Positions 50,687 through 56,849 of a stretch of 64,000 nucleotides of DNA are shown in pieces; the stretch's first letter is position 1, and each line of letters begins with the position of its first letter. The DNA is from an uncultured Prevotella sp. (lineage in GTDB: Bacteria > Bacteroidota > Bacteroidia > Bacteroidales > Bacteroidaceae). Both the position numbers and the translations under genes were made by a program. The notes below the pieces were generated by a model. The model was not told the origin of the DNA. It did not search any database and saw only the letters and a program-made list of their open reading frames with translations. The DNA lies in NCBI RefSeq assembly GCF_946407605.1, contig NZ_CAMJOS010000002.1, forward strand, positions 124,001 through 188,000, given 5' to 3'.

Positions 50687-50689
50687 TTG
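50659..50689 (+). promoter_or_regulatory. Promoter for a candidate small RNA
   Basis: TTTTGG (TTG at 50659-50661) and TACCTTTG (50682-50689) are spaced by 20 bases. No open reading frame follows within 150 bases. Confidence 0.6.
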
Positions 50690-50693
50690 CAGC

Positions 50694-50806
50694 CCAGATA
50701 ATGGTTTTGAAAAAAATCATTGTTTAAGATTTTTAATGGTTAAGGTTTATGGTTGATTAATTTATTTGGTGAAGGTTCGCTGTGAAGCGAGCCTTCATAT
50801 TTTTTG
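50694..50806 (+). ncRNA. Candidate small RNA, about 110 nucleotides
   Basis: Between a consensus promoter (box ending 50689) and a hairpin with T-run (50771-50806) lies a stretch with no plausible coding frame. It begins CAGCCCAGATAATGG and has an early hairpin, AATGGTTTT-GAAA-AAAATCATT, with one G-U pair. I do not recognise it as 6S RNA, tmRNA, SRP RNA or RNase P RNA; it is too short for the last three. Confidence 0.5.
50771..50806 (+). terminator. Terminator of the candidate small RNA
   Basis: GAAGGTTCGCT (50771-50781) pairs with AGCGAGCCTTC (50786-50796) with one G-U pair, and the run ATATTTTTT follows. Confidence 0.75.
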
Positions 50807-50893
50807 AGACAGGTGAACGTCTCGCCAAATGGAAGATGGCTGATGGTTTCATTCGGGCAGTCACTTTCGGGTCTTTCCTGACGTTCCTTTCAT

Positions 50894-51006
50894 CCGTTCC
50901 GATGGTCTTTTGCGGTCGTTCCGATGATACTTTAGGGGGGTAAAGTATCATCGGAACGAGTCGTAGATGCCATCGGAAACACCCGAAGATGACGTCGGAA
51001 CGGGTG
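50894..51006. repeat. GTTCCGATG repeat family with a 19-bp perfect hairpin
   Basis: CGTTCCGATGATACTTTA (50917-50934) is perfectly inverted at 50941-50958 around a GGGGGG loop, and one more T-A pair extends it. Further GTTCCGATG-like copies lie at 50896-50905 and, inverted, at 50969-50979 and 50994-51004. No coding frame is visible. Confidence 0.7.
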
Positions 51007-51052
51007 TAAGATGACGTCAGTCACAGAACTGCATACCAGAGCGATAGTTTGC

Positions 51053-51140
51053 ACGCAGAATTCGACTTGAATTTACGCAGAATTCGAGGAGAATTTACGC
51101 AGAATTCTGGTCGAATTTACGCAGAGTCGTCGGGAAATAC
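51053..51140. repeat. Tandem array of a 22-base unit, 3 close copies plus 1 degenerate
   Basis: Copies start at 51053, 51075, 51097 and 51119. The first three share ACGCAGAATTC at one end and GAATTT at the other, with 5 variable bases between; the fourth keeps ACGCAGA only. Related sequences flank the array: CGATAGTTTGC (51042-51052) and CGATAGTTGC (51141-51150). Confidence 0.82.
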
Positions 51141-51157
51141 CGATAGTTGCTTTATAA

Positions 51158-51236
51158 GGACTATATACAATATAGTCCCTATCCCTATAGATAGGGACAT
51201 ATAGTCATAGATAGACCTATAGTGATCTATCATGAC
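51158..51236. repeat. Cluster of three hairpins, two mutually exclusive
   Basis: Hairpin 1 pairs GGACTATAT (51158-51166) with 51170-51178. Hairpin 2 pairs GTCCCTATC (51175-51183) with 51190-51198, so it shares GTCC with hairpin 1. Hairpin 3 pairs 51204-51215 with 51226-51236 with one bulge. Confidence 0.7.
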
Positions 51237-51302
51237 GTATATGAGAATTGGAGAATATAAGGGCCCCGAAGGGGTCAAATAACCAAGTGTAGGGGCTTGC
51301 CC

Positions 51303-51431
51303 CTATGATGACCGCAAGACAGTATACAATTTCGTGGCATTATCAATCTTGCCGTTCCATTTGAAAACACCATGCTTGCACGAAAGTGTCAGTAGCAAGA
51401 AGGATAGTAGTGTGTAGATTCGTCCTTTCAT
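51303..51431 (-). CDS. Very small lipoprotein, 42 residues
   Basis: This short frame starts MKGRIYTLLSFLLLTLSC, a basic start, a hydrophobic core and a lipobox with Cys18, followed by KHGVFKWNGKIDNATKLY. A consensus promoter lies upstream on the same strand (51458-51488) and the TAG stop lies in a small GGGGC-TT-GCCCC hairpin. It is either a genuine tiny lipoprotein or the surviving start of a longer gene that has decayed; the mature part is only 25 residues. I do not recognise a family. Confidence 0.5.
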   Translation of the reverse strand: MKGRIYTLLSFLLLTLSCKHGVFKWNGKIDNATKLYTVLRSS

Positions 51432-51457
51432 GACGTTAATTGTTAGTAATTACCCTG

Positions 51458-51488
51458 CAAATGTAGAACAAAATTTTGAAAACACCAA
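51458..51488 (-). promoter_or_regulatory. Promoter of the small lipoprotein gene
   Basis: On the minus strand TTTGG (TTG at 51486-51488) and TACATTTG (51458-51465) are spaced by 20 bases. The ATG is 26 bases downstream. Confidence 0.6.
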
Positions 51489-51502
51489 ATAATCAGCAAA
51501 AA

Positions 51503-51532
51503 AAGCCCCGCCTACAGATGTAAGCGGGGCTT
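51503..51532 (-). terminator. Terminator of the korAB operon
   Basis: AAGCCCCGC (51503-51511) pairs with GCGGGGCTT (51524-51532). Read on the minus strand it is followed by a long T-run. Confidence 0.85.
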
Positions 51533-51625
51533 CAAGTATGTGTCTTTTGCGAGGTTATTTAACCTGAAACTTCGTTTCGAGTTCGCTCACGTTCGACAGA
51601 GCGAATAAATTCGCTTTGTTCTCAC

Positions 51626-52633
51626 TTACTCGCGAACTTCCCAAATATCATTGGTCTCGAGCAGCTCCTCGAAGTTGTGATACTTCTTCTGAGCGCTTAC
51701 CTCAGCAAGCTGTGCGTGAACAGCATCGTTGTAGGTAGGAGCCTCTACATCGCGGATAACACCCAGTGCGATGGGGAATCCATCCTCAGGAGTCATCATG
51801 GCGAGCTTAAGCTGCAGAGTGTTGTCCTCGCAGTGAGCATCGTGAACCAATACATCGTCGATGGTGTAGCCATCCTTACCGATCTCAACCACCTTCAGTC
51901 CGAAGCCCTGCTGTACCAGTCCGAACTCGTTGTTCTCGCCGAATACCAGCTTCTCGCCGTGACGTACGTAGATGGCGTTCTTCTTACGGCCCTCGTTGTT
52001 GTAAACCACATCGTGGCAGTGGTCGTTGAAGATGACGCAGTTCTGCAGAACCTCAGTTACGCTGGCACCTTTGTGCTCATAAGCAGCCTTCAGTACCTCT
52101 ACAGTACCCTTGGCATAGGTAGCCACGCAGCGTGCGAAGAAGTGTCCGCGTGCACCAAAGCAGAGCTCTGCTGGGCGGAATGGATCCTCTACAGTGCCGT
52201 AAGGGCTCGACTTAGATACAAAACCACGAGGTGAGGTAGGTGAGTACTGACCCTTGGTCAAACCATAGATACGGTTGTTCAAGAGAATCATATTCAGGTC
52301 GATGTTACGACGGTTGGCGTGAATAAAATGGTTACCACCGATAGCCAGTCCGTCGCCATCACCTGATACCTGCCATACGGTCAAGTTGGGGTTAGCTACC
52401 TTTGCACCAGTAGCGATGGCAGCAGCACGACCGTGGATGGTGTTCATGCCGTAGGTAGCCATGTAGTGGGGCAGACGGCTGGAACAACCGATACCAGAGA
52501 TAACTGCTACGTTCTCGGGAGCTACGCCAATCTCGGCCATAGCCTTATGGAGTGAAGCCAGGAAGAAGTGGTCGCCGCAACCAGGGCACCAACGAGGCTG
52601 GCCTTTCTTAAAATCTTGTGCTGTATAACTCAT
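51626..52633 (-). CDS. korB: 2-oxoacid (2-oxoglutarate):ferredoxin oxidoreductase, beta subunit
   Basis: The 335-residue protein binds thiamine diphosphate through GDGDGLAIGGNHFIHANRRN and carries the cluster cysteines in RWCPGCGDHFF (Cys16, Cys19) and SGIGCSSR (Cys50). NRIYGLTKGQYSPTS is typical of the KorB/PorB family. With KorA it oxidises 2-oxoglutarate or a related 2-oxoacid to the acyl-CoA, passing electrons to ferredoxin, or runs in the reductive direction. The start lies 49 bases after korA. A strong terminator follows. The need for thiamine diphosphate is consistent with the thiamine uptake operon nearby. Confidence 0.95.
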   Translation of the reverse strand: MSYTAQDFKKGQPRWCPGCGDHFFLASLHKAMAEIGVAPENVAVISGIGCSSRLPHYMATYGMNTIHGRAAAIATGAKVANPNLTVWQVSGDGDGLAIGGNHFIHANRRNIDLNMILLNNRIYGLTKGQYSPTSPRGFVSKSSPYGTVEDPFRPAELCFGARGHFFARCVATYAKGTVEVLKAAYEHKGASVTEVLQNCVIFNDHCHDVVYNNEGRKKNAIYVRHGEKLVFGENNEFGLVQQGFGLKVVEIGKDGYTIDDVLVHDAHCEDNTLQLKLAMMTPEDGFPIALGVIRDVEAPTYNDAVHAQLAEVSAQKKYHNFEELLETNDIWEVRE

Positions 52634-52682
52634 AATAGTTTACTTCTTTTAGTCGCTACGCTTTGTAAAAGCGCTAAAGCGG

Positions 52683-54527
52683 TTACTTTAAAATGTCCTC
52701 GAATGCGTTCACTAACTCTTCTACTACGAATGGCTGACCCTTTACCTGATTGAACTGGTAAGGTACAAAGCCGTCGACCTTCATGCGGAGGTAAGCAGCG
52801 AGCTGACCCATGTTCTGCTCGGCTACTACCACCTTCTTGTACTTCTTCAGTACGTCGGCAGTGTTCTTTGGCAGTGGGTTCAGATACTTGAACTGAGCCT
52901 GAGCTACCTTGTAACCCTTAGCACGGAGCTCATCCATAGCAGAGTGCAGATGGCCGTAAGTAGAACCGAAGCCTACAATCAGCAGGTCGGCATCCTGTAC
53001 GTCGCCGTCAACCTCGAGGTCGGGCACCTGGATATTATCAATCTTCTGCTGGCGCAGACGAGTCATCAGGTCGTGGTTCTCTGGGTTGGTAGAGATAGCA
53101 CCTGTCTCAGAGTCCTTCTCAAGTCCGCCGAGGATGTGAGTGAATCCCTCGCGACCAGGAACAGCCCAGTAGCGTGTTCCGTTCTCGGCACGCATGTATG
53201 GAGTCCACTTACCCTTCAGCTCCTCTGGAACATATGGAGGATTAATTGCATCGAGCTTAGCCATCTCTGGCAGCTTGAATGCACAAGAACCATTAGCGAT
53301 ATAAGCATCGGTGAGCAGTACAACAGGAGTCATGTGCTCGAGAGCAATCTTGGCAGCCTGATAAGCAGCGTCGAAGCAGTCGGCAGGACTGGTAGCAGCC
53401 ATTACTGGCATTGGACTCTCACCGTTACGTCCGAATAGTGCCTGCAGCAGGTCGGTCTGCTCACTCTTGGTTGGCAGACCAGTAGCAGGACCACCACGCT
53501 GTACGTCGAGAACAACCAATGGAAGCTCCATGATAACAGCCAGGTTCATAGCCTCGCTCTTAAGGCATACGCCAGGACCTGAGGTAGATGTTACGCCGAG
53601 AGCACCTGCGAACGAAGCACCGAGTGCTGATGCGCAACCGCTGATCTCGTCCTCGCACTGAACAGTGATTACACCGCATGACTTATGCTTAGAAAGCTCG
53701 TGCAGAACATCGGTAGCAGGTGTGATAGGATAAGAGCCCAGGTAGAGGCGCAGGCCAGCCTTCTCGGCAGCTGCGATGAAACCATAGGCTGTAGCCTTGT
53801 TACCTGTGATGTCCATATAGCGTCCAGGAGTCTTCTCCTTGGTTTCTACACGATAAACATTGATGGCGCTTGAGTGGGTGTTGTGACCGTAGTCCCAACC
53901 AGCCTGGATAACCTTGATGTTAGCCTCGGCGATAGCGGGCTTCTTGGCGAATTTCTCTTTCAGGAAGTTGCCTACCAGGTTCAGGTCGCGGTCGAAGAGC
54001 CAGCAAACGAGTCCGAGTGCGAACATGTTGCGGCACTTAAGCATGGCCTTGTTGTCCATTCCGCTGTCGGCCAGACAGTCCTTAACCATAGTGGTGAGTG
54101 GGCACTGGATTACGCGGTCTGGGTCGATACCCATCTCGCCGAGGTAATCCTCTGTCTTGAACTGAGCCTTCTCCAGATCCTTAGGACCGAATGAGTCGGT
54201 GTCGATGATGATAGTAGCACCGGGCTTAGCGTAGCGATACTGAGTCTTGAGCGCAGCTGCGTTCATGGCTACCAAAACGTCGCACTTATCGCCAGGGGTG
54301 TAAACCTTTCCTGAACCGATGTGTACCTGGAAACCAGATACACCTGTGAGCGAGCCTTGCGGGGCGCGGATGTCTGCAGGATAGTCAGGGAATGTTGAAA
54401 TACCGTTACCTACCGTAGCTGAGACGGTAGAAAAAATGTTTCCGGCCAACTGCATACCGTCGCCGGAGTCTCCTGAAAAACGAACGACCACTTGGTCGAG
54501 CTCCTTCACTTCCAAATTTTCTGCCAT
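52683..54527 (-). CDS. korA: 2-oxoacid (2-oxoglutarate):ferredoxin oxidoreductase, fused gamma-alpha subunit
   Basis: The 614-residue protein is a fusion of a gamma domain (residues about 1-190; VVRFSGDSGDGMQLAGN) and an alpha domain with GNKATAYGFIAAAEKAGL, YPITPATDVLHELSKH, STSGPGVCLKSEAMNLA and VLDVQRGGPATGLPTKSEQ. This architecture is normal for Bacteroidota KorA. I start at MAENLEVKEL (54527); the frame extends upstream through a promoter box and period-7 array K, which are not coding. It forms the catalytic complex with KorB for ferredoxin-linked 2-oxoacid oxidation in the cytoplasm. Confidence 0.95.
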   Translation of the reverse strand: MAENLEVKELDQVVVRFSGDSGDGMQLAGNIFSTVSATVGNGISTFPDYPADIRAPQGSLTGVSGFQVHIGSGKVYTPGDKCDVLVAMNAAALKTQYRYAKPGATIIIDTDSFGPKDLEKAQFKTEDYLGEMGIDPDRVIQCPLTTMVKDCLADSGMDNKAMLKCRNMFALGLVCWLFDRDLNLVGNFLKEKFAKKPAIAEANIKVIQAGWDYGHNTHSSAINVYRVETKEKTPGRYMDITGNKATAYGFIAAAEKAGLRLYLGSYPITPATDVLHELSKHKSCGVITVQCEDEISGCASALGASFAGALGVTSTSGPGVCLKSEAMNLAVIMELPLVVLDVQRGGPATGLPTKSEQTDLLQALFGRNGESPMPVMAATSPADCFDAAYQAAKIALEHMTPVVLLTDAYIANGSCAFKLPEMAKLDAINPPYVPEELKGKWTPYMRAENGTRYWAVPGREGFTHILGGLEKDSETGAISTNPENHDLMTRLRQQKIDNIQVPDLEVDGDVQDADLLIVGFGSTYGHLHSAMDELRAKGYKVAQAQFKYLNPLPKNTADVLKKYKKVVVAEQNMGQLAAYLRMKVDGFVPYQFNQVKGQPFVVEELVNAFEDILK

Positions 54528-54572
54528 AGCACTTGTTATATATATAAAGATGTGATATCGAAATTCGGGGTG

Positions 54573-54580
54573 CAAAGTTA
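54573..54580 (-). promoter_or_regulatory. -7 box for korAB
   Basis: The minus strand reads TAACTTTG, 45 bases upstream of the ATG at 54527. Array K occupies the place of the -33 element. Confidence 0.5.
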
Positions 54581-54590
54581 CATAAAAAAA

Positions 54591-54618
54591 GTGATAAGTG
54601 ATAAGTGATAAGTGAAAT
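54591..54618. repeat. Period-7 array K (GTGATAA, 4 units)
   Basis: Units GTGATAA, GTGATAA, GTGATAA, GTGAAAT: the cleanest array in the window, directly upstream of the korA -7 box. Confidence 0.85.
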
Positions 54619-54709
54619 TTTTTGCAAAAACATCGTTTTTTATGCAAAAACAGACTGAAAAATGAAAATATTTTCACTTTTCGAGTCTGTTTTGGTATAA
54701 AAGCGCATA

Positions 54710-56416
54710 TCAGAAGCCGATGCGTGGCTTAGGGCGTGGCACCTCGATGGGAGTGATGTCGTCGGGTATCAGCACACGGATCTGCGCCTTGTCCTTTGGC
54801 GGCTCTTTCACACAGCGCTGTGCATGCTGTATGTAGATTCGCTCCAGTTGGTTAGCCACAAAACGTGCATTGCCCCATGACTGAGGGTCGCGCACCTGGT
54901 AGGCCGAGTTGATGACCTCCTTGAACTTCTGCCATGCGGGCTGGGTGAACTGATATTCGTATTCGCTCAGTCTACGCTTTGTAATCTCCAGCAGTTCGTC
55001 GACGGTGAAGTCGGTGAACTCGAAGCGGTTGGGGAAGCGCGAGTGCAGACCGGGGTTCATATCGAGCAGCTTCTGCATGGGCTCCTTGTATCCGCAGAGC
55101 ACCACGGCGATGTCTCGCTGTGTCTCGTCAGCGAGCAGTTCCATGAGCAGCTGGATAACGAGTCGTCCCGGGTCGTTGTCGTGCTTGCCGTTGAGCAGGT
55201 ATGCCTCGTCAATCATCAGCACACCACCCTTTGCCTTCTCCAGCACCTGCCGCACGCTGCGCTCCTCGTCGCCCCAAAGGGTTCCGATGAAGGTGCCTCG
55301 GTCAGCTACCACCACATGGCCCTTGGACAAAGCCCCTGCCTCGCGCAGCAGCGAACCGAATATCTTGCAGACGGTGGTCTTGCCGGTACCAGGTCGTCCG
55401 AAGAAGATGCTGTGCAGCGACACCTCGTGCTGCTTGGCGCCAGGGAACGACTCGCGCAACATCTTGTTATAGGTGGTAAGTGCCAGCAACTCGTCGATGC
55501 GTTTCTTGATATCCTTGCAGCCCACCAGCTTGTCGAGTTCCTCCCTGGGGTTGGCCATGGGGGGTAAGATTTTTACCCGTACGCTGATGTTGCCGTTCTG
55601 TTCGATGTTACCGGTAGGCAGGTCGATATTGGCGAGAGGGTCGTCGGTATCGAAGGGTCCGTCATCGTCGAGGCTCCAGTCATTATCCAGTTCGTCGTCG
55701 TCATGGGCTTCGGTTGTTTCCTCCTCGTCGGATTTTTCATCTGTGTCGACGATCTCGGAATCCATACGTTTGATGAAGTCGTCGAGAAGGGCTTGGAAGT
55801 CTTCGTCGAAAGCGCCATTATCGTGAGACTCGTTGGACTCATTGGTCTCATCGGACTGCTCGGGCTTTGGGGTTAGCAGGTCCTTTAAACATTCCCTGAA
55901 TTCAATGCCAGAGGGTATTCCGAGGTCATTGTTTACCTCTATCTTATGGCGACGGATGGTGGTCAGCTGGTCGATGACGGTGATGTGCATCGCCTCCCAG
56001 ACCCCCTGCATATCTTCGGCATTGAGGAAATGACTGCCAGAGAGCAACACGCCCCAGACGTTCCAATAGTCGTGTTCGATAGAGACCAGCTTCTCGGAAA
56101 TCTGCTTCATGGCCTGAGAGAGCTTCCATACGGGGCTGACACGATGGGAAGTCTGTGAGAAATATAGTGGCGGTTCGTCATAGAATCGCTCTTCGTCGGC
56201 CAGTTCTTCCTCCTTGACGTTAAGGTCGACGCATACCAACACGAGATCGTTGCTTAAGGTATAGGCGTAGATATCATTATTTTCCAGATGGGGTGCGATA
56301 CCCTTGATATGTTCTGAGTAGACAACATAGTTCTCAGCCATTGCGCTGAGGTGTTTCCAAATGGTCTTCTTATTCTGTTTCTTGAAATCATAAATGAGTC
56401 TGTGTGGATGGTTCAT
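54710..56416 (-). CDS. CbbX/EccA-like AAA+ ATPase with acidic N-terminal region
   Basis: The 568-residue protein has an N-terminal helical region, a very acidic linker (about residues 195-255, rich in Asp/Glu), and an AAA+ domain with Walker A FFGRPGTGKTT, VVVADRGTFIGTLWGDEE, Walker B GVLMIDEAYLL, sensor VLCGYKEPMQKLLDMN and arginine finger region GLHSRFPNRFEF. This is the CbbX/SpoVK/EccA clade, which remodels specific protein partners. No obvious partner lies beside it. The start at 56416 (MNHPHRLIYDF) is chosen because the extra upstream codons are unlike the family. A long leader precedes it. Confidence 0.85.
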   Translation of the reverse strand: MNHPHRLIYDFKKQNKKTIWKHLSAMAENYVVYSEHIKGIAPHLENNDIYAYTLSNDLVLVCVDLNVKEEELADEERFYDEPPLYFSQTSHRVSPVWKLSQAMKQISEKLVSIEHDYWNVWGVLLSGSHFLNAEDMQGVWEAMHITVIDQLTTIRRHKIEVNNDLGIPSGIEFRECLKDLLTPKPEQSDETNESNESHDNGAFDEDFQALLDDFIKRMDSEIVDTDEKSDEEETTEAHDDDELDNDWSLDDDGPFDTDDPLANIDLPTGNIEQNGNISVRVKILPPMANPREELDKLVGCKDIKKRIDELLALTTYNKMLRESFPGAKQHEVSLHSIFFGRPGTGKTTVCKIFGSLLREAGALSKGHVVVADRGTFIGTLWGDEERSVRQVLEKAKGGVLMIDEAYLLNGKHDNDPGRLVIQLLMELLADETQRDIAVVLCGYKEPMQKLLDMNPGLHSRFPNRFEFTDFTVDELLEITKRRLSEYEYQFTQPAWQKFKEVINSAYQVRDPQSWGNARFVANQLERIYIQHAQRCVKEPPKDKAQIRVLIPDDITPIEVPRPKPRIGF

Positions 56417-56748
56417 AATAGTCAGTGTGTTTGGTGTGTGAATGTTATCGGAAAACGAAATACACTCGTAAAATAGAGCGCAAGAGTTTACAGGCAAATG
56501 CCGAAGCAGATGCCCGATAATATCATAGAGTCTTCTTTTCAGGAATCTCTATCACAAAAGCAACAATTGTAACAACAAGTCAAAGAACACTTCGGTGTTA
56601 ACGTCAGGGCATCATGCTCCCTGTCGGCACAAAGCAAAAGCTTTCAACTTCGCCCTCGCACCGCTCGGCAGCAGATAATTTCCTTGACGTTTCCTTTCAT
56701 TACTTTGATTGTGTTTTAATTGTTTTTTTTGTGATAGACAATGTTATC
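56417..56748 (-). promoter_or_regulatory. Long structured 5' leader of the AAA+ ATPase gene
   Basis: A consensus promoter at 56754-56785 implies a leader of about 330 bases. Read on the minus strand, it contains a short frame from ATG 56700, then hairpin AACAC-CGAA-GTGTT, a stem ATAGAG/CTCTAT (56525-56530 with 56547-56552) and a two-layer hairpin with a TGC-TTCG-GCA tip (outer arms 56491-56496 and 56511-56516). These suggest an RNA-based control element. I do not recognise it as a known riboswitch class. Confidence 0.5.
56539..56700 (-). other. Cys-rich short reading frame interrupted by one UGA
   Basis: From ATG 56700 the frame reads MKGNVKEIICCRAVRGRS, then TGA (56644-56646), then continues in the same frame for 34 codons (KLLLCADREHDALT..., with a CC-x2-CC-x-C cluster: CCYNCCFC) to TGA at 56539-56541. 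It has nine Cys in 52 sense codons. It could be an 18-codon leader peptide, a read-through product or chance. The frame lies entirely inside the structured leader. Confidence 0.35.
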
Positions 56749-56753
56749 GTTTG

Positions 56754-56785
56754 CAAAAGTAGATAAAAAACTCATATCCACCAAA
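56754..56785 (-). promoter_or_regulatory. Promoter of the AAA+ ATPase transcript
   Basis: On the minus strand TTTGG (56781-56785) and TACTTTTG (56754-56761) are spaced by 20 bases. It lies 338 bases upstream of the ATG at 56416. Confidence 0.6.
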
Positions 56786-56794
56786 TAAAAATGC

Positions 56795-56823
56795 AAAAAT
56801 CGTACGGTGGAGGTACGATTTTT
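56795..56823 (-). terminator. Bidirectional terminator after the GNAT-like gene
   Basis: AAAAATCGTAC (56795-56805) is perfectly inverted at 56813-56823 around GGTGGAG, with T-runs on both strands. Confidence 0.8.
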
Positions 56824-56849
56824 TATTTTGCAATGTAAAAAGTGACTCG

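Noticed and set aside
50757..50951. A 64-codon minus-strand frame over the small-RNA terminator and the GTTCCGATG repeats
   Set aside because: It overlaps terminator and repeat structures, has no promoter and no family resemblance.
51053..51140. CRISPR array at the 22-base tandem units
   Set aside because: The units are contiguous, with only 5 variable bases inside each, no 30-40-base spacers and no cas genes nearby.
54528..54677. A longer N-terminus for korA
   Set aside because: The extension would translate the promoter box and the GTGATAA array, and KorA proteins normally start at the MAENLEV-like position.
56644..56646. Selenocysteine codon at the in-frame UGA of the Cys-rich short frame
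   Set aside because: There is no recognisable SECIS stem just downstream of the UGA, no selenoprotein family match and no sel genes in the window. I keep the frame as an observation only.
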